Assembly: GCA_910586985.1 (NCBI GenBank)
Contig: CAJUKK010000002.1
Span: forward strand, 62,001-126,000
DNA length: 64,000 bases
Reading direction: 5' to 3'
Origin: an uncultured Christensenellaceae bacterium
GTDB lineage: Bacteria > Bacillota > Clostridia > Christensenellales > Borkfalkiaceae
The notes beneath the pieces were generated by a model that was given only the letters and a program-made list of their open reading frames with translations, was not told the origin of the DNA and searched no databases. Shown piece by piece: positions 8,495-15,675 of the stretch (within the stretch, counting starts at the first letter, position 1; every line of letters starts with the position of its first letter). The position numbers and the translations under genes are program-made.

Positions 8495-8925
8495 GCCGCG
8501 TACATTTCCTCGCCGTATTCGTCTACGAGTGCGCAGGCGTCTGAATAGAGATTGCATTCCGCCCGTTCGCCCCACCATGCGAGCTTTACCGTTTTTTCCG
8601 TCGTGTCTACCCATACGGACGGACCGCCTACGGCTACCCAGATACGGATACCTTTATATTCTTTGTCTGCGCTTATGACGAACTCCATATCGTAGCAATT
8701 CGCAAAGTAGTCGTACACGGTGATTTGTTCTAATTCGTCTTCGCGGGTTTTCCCGCCGCAGAACGTGCAGGTGTAAACGGGTTCATCGTCCTCATCGAAG
8801 GTTTCTTCGGCATCGCTCAAACGGAAGTTTTCAAGGCAGTGGGGGCATTTGCAAATATCGCCGTCTGCGATTGCTTCCAGCTCCCGCGCAATATTCAAAC
8901 AGTATTGACGGTTTTCTTCTTTCAT
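8491..8925 (-). CDS. Hypothetical zinc-ribbon protein (144 aa)
   Basis: Not recognised as a named family. The N-terminal half carries two CxxC pairs (CKCPHC near residues 25-30 and CTFCGG near 52-57), a probable zinc ribbon. The C-terminal half is an acidic alpha/beta domain (GIRIWVAVGGPSVWVDTTEKTVKLAWWG). It overlaps neighbours by 4 bases on both sides, so it is embedded in the operon. This fold is common among accessory proteins of conjugative elements, where function is unknown. Confidence 0.6.
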   Translation of the reverse strand: MKEENRQYCLNIARELEAIADGDICKCPHCLENFRLSDAEETFDEDDEPVYTCTFCGGKTREDELEQITVYDYFANCYDMEFVISADKEYKGIRIWVAVGGPSVWVDTTEKTVKLAWWGERAECNLYSDACALVDEYGEEMYAA

Positions 8926-9119
8926 TTGTTTCCTCCCGATTTATCAAAGTATTTTTTAACGGTAATGTGTTTGTACCGCAATCCGTGCCGTTCACGGAAT
9001 AACTTGATTGCTTCGCGCAGAGAATAGAGCAAATAGCGTTGAGTTGTGCGGCGTCCGTTTTCGTCCCTATATTTCAGAACCAACGCACCGTGAAGATAAT
9101 AACAGGATAAATATCTCAT
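8922..9119 (-). CDS. Small basic hypothetical protein (65 aa)
   Basis: Not recognised. A 65-residue basic, Tyr/Arg-rich protein (GRRTTQRYLLYSLREAIKLFRERHG) that might bind nucleic acid. It overlaps the next gene by ATGA and follows the 179-residue gene by three bases. Confidence 0.5.
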   Translation of the reverse strand: MRYLSCYYLHGALVLKYRDENGRRTTQRYLLYSLREAIKLFRERHGLRYKHITVKKYFDKSGGNK

Positions 9120-9122
9120 GTT

Positions 9123-9662
9123 TTATCTGCCTCCGTAAATTTGTTGCGCGAAATGGGGGAGAGCCGTATAAAAATTGTTGTGCATGAGTGTGTGATGCAA
9201 ATTGCGATTTTTTGCGAAATGGTAGCTGCCTGCAAGCTCATAGCCTTTGCGGGTAAGTCTTTTGACTTCGTATCTGTCCGAGCCGTCGTGATGACTGCCT
9301 TCAATGATAAAATGCCCGTTGCGGTCTATCATTCTAATATCGTCCAAATGCTGAATAACGGTCAATAGATCCTTGAAGGAACGGATAAAGTTACCGCCTT
9401 CGAGGTTGCCGTGCCAGCTCCCGAAATAACCAGTCAAAAGGTAATAGTTGTTTCCGAAATACGATTCGAGGTTATCTTTTAACTCATTCCACAAGATACC
9501 GTCCTGATATGCCTGTTCTTCGATAATGCGGCTGTCGGGAATTTCTTCTTTCGTTTTCCAACCTCTTTCGTCGGCGCAGGCATCGAATAAGTATTCGCGG
9601 ATATCCCGATCCTTTTCAAGACTGAAATAACTGTCGTATAGGATAATTTCTTTTGGTTTCAT
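9123..9662 (-). CDS. Hypothetical conjugative-element protein (179 aa)
   Basis: Not recognised. An acidic, aromatic cytoplasmic protein with a well-structured look (LLTGYFGSWHGNLEGGNF, FIIEGSHHDGSDRYEVKRLTRKG). The ATG at 9662 is five bases after GGAGG; an ATG three bases earlier (9665) is possible. Proteins with this GSWHG motif are, from memory, recurrent in Firmicutes mobile elements with no known role. It is coupled to the 86-residue gene upstream. Confidence 0.6.
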   Translation of the reverse strand: MKPKEIILYDSYFSLEKDRDIREYLFDACADERGWKTKEEIPDSRIIEEQAYQDGILWNELKDNLESYFGNNYYLLTGYFGSWHGNLEGGNFIRSFKDLLTVIQHLDDIRMIDRNGHFIIEGSHHDGSDRYEVKRLTRKGYELAGSYHFAKNRNLHHTLMHNNFYTALPHFAQQIYGGR

Positions 9663-9922
9663 CATTGCCTCCCCGCAAAACGCGGCACGAATCTTCCGCT
9701 GAATTTGCCCGTTGTTCGGTTGATTTCGTTTTGTATTTGAATAAAATCATGTGCGAAATTAAACACGTCCGCGTTCAGCATATCGGCAAGCCGTAAGTTA
9801 AAATATTCCGTTGCTTTTTCCATGTCGATCAATGCCGTCGCCTTATCGCTCTGCATCAGACCGAGCGTTTCCGCTCGGTTGACGATTTTCATTATCAGCT
9901 CTGTCTGTTCTTTGTTTAACAT
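9662..9922 (-). CDS. Small hypothetical protein (86 aa)
   Basis: Not recognised. The chosen ATG at 9922 follows GGAGGATATAAA. Helical N-terminal part (NKEQTELIMKIVNRAETLGLM) and a basic C-terminus. The stop overlaps the next start, so it is part of the same operon. Confidence 0.55.
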   Translation of the reverse strand: MLNKEQTELIMKIVNRAETLGLMQSDKATALIDMEKATEYFNLRLADMLNADVFNFAHDFIQIQNEINRTTGKFSGRFVPRFAGRQ

Positions 9923-9942
9923 TTTATATCCTCCGATTTTTT

Positions 9943-10149
9943 TCACGCGGAAATTCTTCCGTAAACGTCGTCTGCAAAATAGGCGCAAACGAACCAATTA
10001 AAAAGGGCATGACATTTCACGCCCTTATAGTCTACAATGTAGTCGTTGTCGCCGACTTTTTCCAATACCGTGATTTCGTCCGTAATTTCGGGTTGCATTT
10101 TCTCGCGATTTAAGGACTGAATGTATGCCTGTGTTTTGTAGGGTGTCAT
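9943..10149 (-). CDS. Small hypothetical protein (68 aa)
   Basis: Not recognised. A 68-residue protein with a beta-rich centre (VLEKVGDNDYIVDYKGVKCHALFNW). A GGAGG site precedes its ATG, and it lies 15 bases downstream of the 145-residue gene. Confidence 0.55.
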   Translation of the reverse strand: MTPYKTQAYIQSLNREKMQPEITDEITVLEKVGDNDYIVDYKGVKCHALFNWFVCAYFADDVYGRISA

Positions 10150-10164
10150 TTTATTTTCCTCCGT

Positions 10165-10602
10165 TTAATAATCGTTGCATTTTTTTATGTATTCTTCACG
10201 GGCTTCAAGCAAGCCGCGGAGTAACCGCTCGTCCGCAGCTACTTGTTCTTCGGTGAGACCGAGCGCGTCAAAGGTTTCCTCGTAGTCGAGTGTAATGCAG
10301 TATTCGTGATTGGCGAGTTCATAAAGGAACATATCGCGGATGAATCCGTCGCCGGTTCTGTCGGCGTCAATCGCGTCCTGCATTTCTTTTTTGAAACGGG
10401 CGGACATTTCATGAAAATGCTCTTTATCGCTTTTGCGGATAAAACAGCCGCATCCGAGCGAACATATTTTATCCATGTCGTTTACCGTCAGCCCCCATTT
10501 TCGCATCATTTCTTCAAACTGTTCTTTGCTAAATGCCGCGCCGAGGGGGAAGGCGTCCATTTCTTTTTGGTGTTTATCTTTTAACTGTTTATAAGCGTTC
10601 AT
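10165..10602 (-). CDS. Hypothetical conjugative-element protein (145 aa)
   Basis: Not recognised as a named family. The ATG at 10602 follows GGAGGAAAAACAACA, so the longer upstream frame is rejected. Highly charged and helical, with a short Cys-rich patch (CSLGCGCFIRK, about residues 47-57) after a helical Met-rich segment and an acidic C-terminus. It overlaps the 82-residue gene upstream by four bases. The pattern of a Gly/Cys patch in a helical domain is seen repeatedly in conjugative-element accessory proteins; role unknown. Confidence 0.6.
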   Translation of the reverse strand: MNAYKQLKDKHQKEMDAFPLGAAFSKEQFEEMMRKWGLTVNDMDKICSLGCGCFIRKSDKEHFHEMSARFKKEMQDAIDADRTGDGFIRDMFLYELANHEYCITLDYEETFDALGLTEEQVAADERLLRGLLEAREEYIKKCNDY

Positions 10603-10847
10603 TGTTGTTTTTCCTCCATGTATTTTTTGTATTGAGTTTCTTCCTCTAAAATCTGCATGAGATAGGGGAGCATTTCGCCTTTTGTTTTGCCGATACATAA
10701 AATATCCAGCATATTCGGGTTGCCGTTCATGCAGTGCAGAAAGATATATCTGCAAAGGCTGGCAATGTCTTTATCCTCGTTGCCGTTCGTCTTGTTGATG
10801 CAGTAAACGGCGGTGATTAGCGCGTGCATTTCTTTCGTGGTTTTCAT
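10599..10847 (-). CDS. Small hypothetical protein (82 aa)
   Basis: Not recognised. Helical, with three Cys residues and a C-terminal Glu/Lys/Gln tail that overlaps the ribosome site of the next gene. ATGA overlap with the downstream start shows operon coupling. Confidence 0.55.
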   Translation of the reverse strand: MKTTKEMHALITAVYCINKTNGNEDKDIASLCRYIFLHCMNGNPNMLDILCIGKTKGEMLPYLMQILEEETQYKKYMEEKQQ

Positions 10848-10857
10848 GATTTGCTCC

Positions 10858-11145
10858 TTAATCGTATTGTAAATAAAATTTGTCTAAAATATCGTAACGC
10901 CCGAAGTCTTTTACGTCTTTCCAGTTTGTAGCGATATAATCCGCCAGCGCGCCAAGAGGGGTTCGGTTGCTGTCTTTCAAATAGCACTCGTGAGTTAAAG
11001 CGACGTATTCAAGCAAAACTTTTAAGCTGTACTTTTTATCCATGTCGTTATAAATTCCCGTATGGAAGATATATGCTTCTGAACCGTAGTTAAAATTGTA
11101 TGTATGTTTTCCGTACATTACCTGAAAAGAAATTTTGTTTTCCAT
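10858..11145 (-). CDS. Small hypothetical protein (95 aa)
   Basis: Not recognised. Aromatic-rich alpha/beta protein (VMYGKHTYNFNYGSEAYIF) without membrane segments. AAGGAGG precedes the ATG. It stands 11 bases from each neighbour in the operon. Confidence 0.55.
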   Translation of the reverse strand: MENKISFQVMYGKHTYNFNYGSEAYIFHTGIYNDMDKKYSLKVLLEYVALTHECYLKDSNRTPLGALADYIATNWKDVKDFGRYDILDKFYLQYD

Positions 11146-11156
11146 GACAAACCTCC

Positions 11157-11576
11157 TTAACCGATGCGTTTAATACCGCCGCCGAAGCTTTGCAGGGCAA
11201 TCGTTCCGAATTCGCTGCACCAGTCGTCCGTCTTATTCCAAACGTAAGCAAAAGCGTAATGCTCGTTTTTTCTTGCGGACGGCAAATTTCCCCATTCTTC
11301 GGGATAGTTGCTGACGATTAAAAAGTCCCAGCATTCCCCGAATTCGGTAAATTCGTGAGTAACGGCATAGACGGTACAGTTATATTTCTTTTCGATTTCT
11401 TTCATTTTCGCTTCGATTTCAGGTTCTTGGTAGATCCAAAATCCGCCGAAGTTTTCATAATAGCAAACATTCCCGTCCGTTTCAAAGCCTTCGATAAAAG
11501 GCTTGTAAATATCCAACTGTTTCAGATATTTGATTGCTACGGGTTTTCTTTGCTGTATAGTAGTATTTTCGTTCAT
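11157..11576 (-). CDS. Hypothetical conjugative-element protein (139 aa)
   Basis: Not recognised by function. The beta-rich core (YAVTHEFTEFGECWDFLIVSNYPEEW) and the C-terminal GTIALQSFGGGIKRIG are well formed, as in families widespread on Firmicutes mobile elements. It overlaps the 81-residue gene upstream by ATGA. A weak similarity to the 84-residue protein at 8240 suggests an ancient duplication within the operon. Anti-restriction or DNA mimicry could be considered given its acidity, but nothing here proves it. Confidence 0.6.
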   Translation of the reverse strand: MNENTTIQQRKPVAIKYLKQLDIYKPFIEGFETDGNVCYYENFGGFWIYQEPEIEAKMKEIEKKYNCTVYAVTHEFTEFGECWDFLIVSNYPEEWGNLPSARKNEHYAFAYVWNKTDDWCSEFGTIALQSFGGGIKRIG

Positions 11577-11818
11577 GCTACATCTCCTTCGACGCTTACA
11601 AAGTCGTCTATAAATATTTTGTCGTTCATCACGCCGTATTCAAAATACAGCGCGTCGTTCTCTTTCCGCAGCTCGACTGTTTCCTGCGTGAGCTTTCCGA
11701 GGTTGTTAATAGCAACGGTCGCAGTCATGCTTTCCGTATTGACCTCGATCAGATTAAAGATGACGTTATAATCTCCGTTGAAATGCCAAAATTCTTTCAT
11801 GTAATATTCGTTTTTCAT
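11573..11818 (-). CDS. Small hypothetical protein (81 aa)
   Basis: Not recognised. Acidic beta-rich protein (YNVIFNLIEVNTESMTATVAINN). Four-base overlaps with both neighbours tie it to the operon. Confidence 0.55.
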   Translation of the reverse strand: MKNEYYMKEFWHFNGDYNVIFNLIEVNTESMTATVAINNLGKLTQETVELRKENDALYFEYGVMNDKIFIDDFVSVEGDVA

Positions 11819-11943
11819 TCCTCGGTATCCTCGCTTGTATTGTATCGATCGTTTTCTTCTTCAAAAGCGTAGAAGAGGGGATCGGTGTCCCCGCATCTAC
11901 CGTCGCATCTTCCGTTTAATATGCAAGTATCGCAAATACTCAT
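11815..11943 (-). CDS. Very small Cys-rich protein (42 aa)
   Basis: Not recognised. Begins at the ATG after AAGGAGGAAAGAAAA, a strong site; the longer upstream reading is not supported. Four cysteines in CDTCILNGRCDGRCG form a likely metal-binding or disulfide knuckle, followed by an acidic tail. Overlaps the next gene by four bases. Confidence 0.5.
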   Translation of the reverse strand: MSICDTCILNGRCDGRCGDTDPLFYAFEEENDRYNTSEDTEE

Positions 11944-11956
11944 TTTTCTTTCCTCC

Positions 11957-12259
11957 TTACTTAACCAGCTTGAACCATACGTAGTACGTCGTTTCAACGT
12001 AGTCCAGCGTTTCATAACGATCCTTTTCCTTGTTGAAAATGTTGACGTTTTCGTAGGCAAGCGTAACGTATCCCTTGAACTCCGTCTTGTCTTTGTCGAT
12101 GGGGTGACAATGTTTTGTAACGTCGTCGAATATCCGTATGTACGGATTCCCCTTGCTGGAAGTGGAGGGGATCAATAAGTTACCTTCAACCAGATAACCT
12201 ACACCCTTCAACTTCTTGTCCTGATTTACCTTGCAAACGCTGTAAATCACTTTTTGCAT
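11957..12259 (-). CDS. Hypothetical protein, first gene of the element operon (100 aa)
   Basis: Not recognised. A beta-rich 100-residue protein (GYLVEGNLLIPSTSSKG, YVTLAYENVNIF) beginning after CGGAGGTAAAAAAAG, a strong ribosome site. It is the most upstream gene of the run of small genes ending at 4355, so the operon promoter should lie between here and about 12,540. No clear -35/-10 pair was found there. Confidence 0.55.
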   Translation of the reverse strand: MQKVIYSVCKVNQDKKLKGVGYLVEGNLLIPSTSSKGNPYIRIFDDVTKHCHPIDKDKTEFKGYVTLAYENVNIFNKEKDRYETLDYVETTYYVWFKLVK

Positions 12260-12538
12260 CTTTTTTTACCTCCGATTTTGTATTTTTGCCTTTCGGCAGG
12301 GCCAACGAGGCACAGAGGGGAGTTTATGATTTTGAAGTTATACGGCAACAACCGGAAGTCAACGAGCGGACGAAAAGATTGCATAAAAAGAAAAAACACC
12401 GTACTGAAAAGCTCGGCGCTGGATTGAATATAAAGTTCGGTTACAAAGCCAAAGCAATGTTTTCGGGAGCCGTTTACTTCCGCGACGCTCTGTGCAACGA
12501 TAAGCCCAGACGAAAGGAAAAAATCGGAGGTTAAATTG
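12260..12538. other. Intergenic stretch flanked by 12-bp inverted copies
   Basis: About 280 bases with no supported gene between the element operon and the chromosomal genes. ACCTCCGATTTT near 12,270 is repeated inverted as AAAATCGGAGGT near 12,530. Open frames on both strands look non-coding. This may be the old element-chromosome junction or a small non-autonomous repeat. Confidence 0.35.
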
Positions 12539-12567
12539 TTGACTTTTTTATTGGACATTATTATAAT
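12539..12567 (+). promoter_or_regulatory. Sigma-A type promoter
   Basis: TTGACT at 12539-12544, a 17-base spacer and TATAAT at 12562-12567: a near-consensus promoter driving the thioesterase-HNH pair. An inverted repeat ATTGGACA (12550-12557) and TGTCCAAT (12614-12621) spans the start region. Confidence 0.7.
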
Positions 12568-12658
12568 GTAATAGTGATCAGATTGATATAGGTTTGCGGA
12601 GCAAGATATAGGTGTGTCCAATATAGAGGTTCGGATTTGTTACCATTTGGCGCACCAT

Positions 12659-12708
12659 AACATCTATTGCGATTTCCACCAGGGGATATCAATAGATGTT
12701 TATTTTTT
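12659..12708 (+). promoter_or_regulatory. Attenuator-like hairpin in 5' leader
   Basis: A perfect 11-bp stem AACATCTATTG (12659-12669) with CAATAGATGTT (12690-12700) is followed by TATTTTTT. It lies inside a leader of about 180 bases between promoter and thioesterase, so it could act as a conditional terminator of a riboswitch-like leader. No known riboswitch class was recognised. Confidence 0.5.
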
Positions 12709-12751
12709 AGAAAATTTAAAGAAAAAAAATTTGTATGGGAAGGAGTGCATT

Positions 12752-13264
12752 ATGAAAGTTGTACAAAAGCAACGAAACAGCAAAATGTGTATTATGTGCG
12801 GACTCGATAACGATTATGGTGTTCAGGCGCCCTTTTACAGCATGGAAGACGGCAGCGTAATGACAGTGTTTTCTTACCGCGAAAAGCACCAAAGTTATCC
12901 GGGACGCGTACACGGAGGACTGATTACCGCAATGCTCGACGAGCTTGGACTCCGCGCGTTGTGGGCAAAAGAAGGCGGAGAGAAAACGTACGGCGTAACT
13001 ATGTCGCTCGAAACGAAGTATCGCAAACCTGTCCCTTACAATACGAAACTATTCGGGAAAGGGCAGATTATTAAGGACAGCGGTAATTTTATTACGGCGG
13101 AATGTATATTAACAGACGCAAGCGGGAACGTGCTTGCAAGCGCAATTGTTAAATATTTAAAACTCGGAATAGACAGGATTGCAATTTCGGCGGAGATTTC
13201 CGAGCATGATGAAATGTGTTATTTGATTGAAGACGGCGTAACGGAAATTAACTATGAAACTTGA
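12752..13264 (+). CDS. PaaI-family hotdog-fold thioesterase
   Basis: A 170-residue protein resembling PaaI/YbgC-type acyl-CoA thioesterases. RVHGGLITAMLDELGLRAL matches the HGG..a..lDE catalytic helix of the hotdog fold; YGVTMSLETKYRKPVP and the following strand are typical. The N-terminus carries CIMCGLDNDYG, a motif seen in some PaaI proteins. The ATG at 12752 follows GGAAGGAG by six bases. It overlaps the HNH gene by 11 bases, so the two are co-translated. The substrate is unknown, probably an acyl-CoA thioester. Confidence 0.8.
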   Translation: MKVVQKQRNSKMCIMCGLDNDYGVQAPFYSMEDGSVMTVFSYREKHQSYPGRVHGGLITAMLDELGLRALWAKEGGEKTYGVTMSLETKYRKPVPYNTKLFGKGQIIKDSGNFITAECILTDASGNVLASAIVKYLKLGIDRIAISAEISEHDEMCYLIEDGVTEINYET

Positions 13265-13682
13265 TTTTGAACTTGTTCCCGACGGATGTTGGTACAGCAA
13301 TTTACGCTCAATACTTTCAAAGGAAGCTTGGGATTTTGTCAGAAAAGACGCATATGCCCGTGCAGACGGAAAATGTATGATATGCGGTACGGTATCTTCT
13401 CGTCTTGAGGCGCATGAAAAATGGGACTATGACGAGGAGTCGGGTATTCAAAAACTAACGGACGTTCTTGCAATTTGCAAAGACTGCCATGCAGTTATCC
13501 ATATTGGACGAACCTCTTTAAAAGGGGACGAAAGCGCCGCTTGCGAGCATTATATGAAGGTAAACGGAGCATCGTATGCGGAGTACCGTCGCGCGCTTGG
13601 AGAGGCGAACCGCAGACATCAATCGTTAAATCGTGTAAGCGAATGGGCGCTTGATTTAACATGGTTAAAACGTTATACATAA
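13254..13682 (+). CDS. HNH-type zinc-binding protein
   Basis: A 142-residue protein with a Cys4-type HNH arrangement: CMICG near residues 41-45, LEAHEKWDYD near 52-61 and CKDCHAVIHIG near 76-86. That is the pattern of HNH endonuclease-like domains, with His-Glu and Cys-His positions kept. It overlaps the thioesterase gene and ends before a bidirectional terminator. Many chromosomal proteins of this type have unknown targets; nuclease activity is not shown. Confidence 0.65.
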   Translation: MKLDFELVPDGCWYSNLRSILSKEAWDFVRKDAYARADGKCMICGTVSSRLEAHEKWDYDEESGIQKLTDVLAICKDCHAVIHIGRTSLKGDESAACEHYMKVNGASYAEYRRALGEANRRHQSLNRVSEWALDLTWLKRYT

Positions 13683-13683
13683 A

Positions 13684-13719
13684 AAAATCCCCGCAGGATT
13701 ATTTGCGGGGATTTTTTTA
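13684..13719. terminator. Bidirectional intrinsic terminator
   Basis: A-run, TCCCCGCA (13688-13695) paired with TGCGGGGA (13704-13711), then a T-run. It serves the convergent HNH gene and the lipoprotein gene. Confidence 0.85.
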
Positions 13720-13724
13720 ATTGT

Positions 13725-15665
13725 TTACTCCGTTCGCATATAAACTGTATACGCGCCTTTTTCAAGCATACCGTTTGCCAACAGGTCGCTGACTGAAAAT
13801 TCAAACGTTTTATTTACGGCATCGCCAAGCATTCCCGTCAGATTATTATATCGTGCATATTTGACGTTGACGACAATTTTTCCGTCCGCAGGCGCAACAA
13901 TCTGATAGTATTTGTTACGGCGCGAATAGGAAAGAACAGCTTGATCGAGCACGTTTTCTTCTCTGTCGGAAAACGACAGGTCGATTATAGTATATTCTGA
14001 ACGCGTATCCGTATTTGAATATGCAAATTCAAATACAATGGGAACTTCTTCTTTTATGATTACCGTAGCGGTAAGCGTGCGACCGTCGCAAATCCATGTC
14101 GAGAGATCATAGGGCGACAGGGAGAAATAATGCGTTACATTTCCAAGACTGATACTTCCAAAACTGCCGAGCCTGTTTTTTCCGTCGAGATAGGCGGTGT
14201 AAGAATATTTTCCCGTCGCTGTTTCTTTAAATTGCGCATGTTCACCATCGAAGATAGGAGTATTGCCGGCGGTGAGTGTTCCGCCTGTTATCGGATTACC
14301 GTTTTCGTCGGTAAGGTTTAAAACATAAGTGAGCGGTTGGGTATGATTGAGCAATTTTACCCACTTGCCGTTTGTATATGCAAAGTTGTCAGAGTCTATG
14401 ATGTCTGATCTGCCGTTCGGTACGGAAGAGAGAATATCTCCGCTGTTCCAATCAAATACGCCGTCTTTTTGAGTGAGTTTTTCGTCTCCGCGGTAAATAT
14501 CTCCATGATAGGGGGTTTGATAAAAAGCGTCGATTACCGTTGCACTTGTTTCGTCGGGACGGGAATAATAGACAAAGTCCTGAATGGTTACGCTCGTTTG
14601 CCCGCTGTATACCATCCGCATGCAGTTTGCTCGCGGATCGAACTCTTCGGGTAATTGTGTCATTTCAGCGGGCGACATAAGCCAAAGCGCTTTAATTTCG
14701 CTTGGATATCCTTGATATGTCAGCAAGAGATGTCCTTGTACCGATTCGGCGGGGAAGTGAAACAGCATTCCGTCTTTTTCGTAAAACATGTTCTCGGAAT
14801 AGAGTTTGGTTTCGGCAACAGTCAAGTGGATTGAAATCTCGAGTGCTTTATCGGAAGGGATGACTGTCGAATATTCATAAGCGCCGTGAGTAGCGTTTAA
14901 TTGAAATACCCATTTGTCCTGAAAGAACGGGGCATCATAGGATTTTATTCTTATGCTTTCGTGATAATCCGACGGAATTTCCACATAACCCAAATAGTTG
15001 TTTTGTCCCGTCGCTATTTTCGTAATCGGTAACGATGCTCCGTCGTTTTTAATGGCGTAATCGCTTTCGCTCATGCCGTAAACTGTGGCAACGCGATATC
15101 CGATTTTGACAAGACGGGTTTCCAATCTTAAAATAGTGGAATTAAGCTGTTCTTCCGTCAGGGTAATGAGTCGGGTTTCTGCGCCGTTGGCAGTTACTGT
15201 GATCCCGTTTCTCAACTCTTCACGCGTAAACGCGCCCGTAAATAATCCGTCCTGAAAAGATAGAGCCTTTGTACCGCACTGTGCGCGGACATTGTCTGTG
15301 ACCCCGTTAACGATCAGATTTACGTCTGTCCGTGATTTTTGGTAAAATTCAATTGTTCTTTCACATTCGCCGCTTTTTAAATCGTCAACGCTGATTTGCA
15401 AATTATAAGTTTCATAGCCCTCTGCGTTTACAGTAATAACAAAATCTCGTTTATAATCGACGTGAACTGAATATTGTCCGTTTTCACCTTGTAACGTTCC
15501 GAAAGAAGTGGTAACGACGTATGCGTCGGGGGAAAGCTCGCTTTCGATCAGGATGGAGACTGTTGCGCCGGATGAAAAGTTTACGGCGCATGCGCCGAGG
15601 ACGCACGCCGCAATCACGGCAATAAGACAAGCAAAAGCAATGTAAAATCGTTTATAAATTTTCAT
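13725..15665 (-). CDS. Large surface lipoprotein of ABC exporter operon
   Basis: A 646-residue secreted lipoprotein. The signal sequence ends in the lipobox LGAC about 26 residues after the ATG at 15665. That ATG follows GAGGT; an ATG at 15686 would overlap the permease gene more deeply. Repeated beta-sandwich segments (PEGA- or Ig-like, such as YETYNLQISVDDL and YNNLTGMLGDAVN) fill the chain. As last gene of the ATPase-permease-permease-lipoprotein operon it probably acts outside the cell with the transporter, as substrate binder or exported partner. No enzymatic motif was recognised. Confidence 0.7.
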   Translation of the reverse strand: MKIYKRFYIAFACLIAVIAACVLGACAVNFSSGATVSILIESELSPDAYVVTTSFGTLQGENGQYSVHVDYKRDFVITVNAEGYETYNLQISVDDLKSGECERTIEFYQKSRTDVNLIVNGVTDNVRAQCGTKALSFQDGLFTGAFTREELRNGITVTANGAETRLITLTEEQLNSTILRLETRLVKIGYRVATVYGMSESDYAIKNDGASLPITKIATGQNNYLGYVEIPSDYHESIRIKSYDAPFFQDKWVFQLNATHGAYEYSTVIPSDKALEISIHLTVAETKLYSENMFYEKDGMLFHFPAESVQGHLLLTYQGYPSEIKALWLMSPAEMTQLPEEFDPRANCMRMVYSGQTSVTIQDFVYYSRPDETSATVIDAFYQTPYHGDIYRGDEKLTQKDGVFDWNSGDILSSVPNGRSDIIDSDNFAYTNGKWVKLLNHTQPLTYVLNLTDENGNPITGGTLTAGNTPIFDGEHAQFKETATGKYSYTAYLDGKNRLGSFGSISLGNVTHYFSLSPYDLSTWICDGRTLTATVIIKEEVPIVFEFAYSNTDTRSEYTIIDLSFSDREENVLDQAVLSYSRRNKYYQIVAPADGKIVVNVKYARYNNLTGMLGDAVNKTFEFSVSDLLANGMLEKGAYTVYMRTE

Positions 15666-15675
15666 GGTCAGAACC

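Noticed and set aside
12286..12534. Plus-strand 82-codon frame between the element and the chromosome
   Set aside because: No ribosome site and Lys-rich translation without family likeness; the region looks intergenic.
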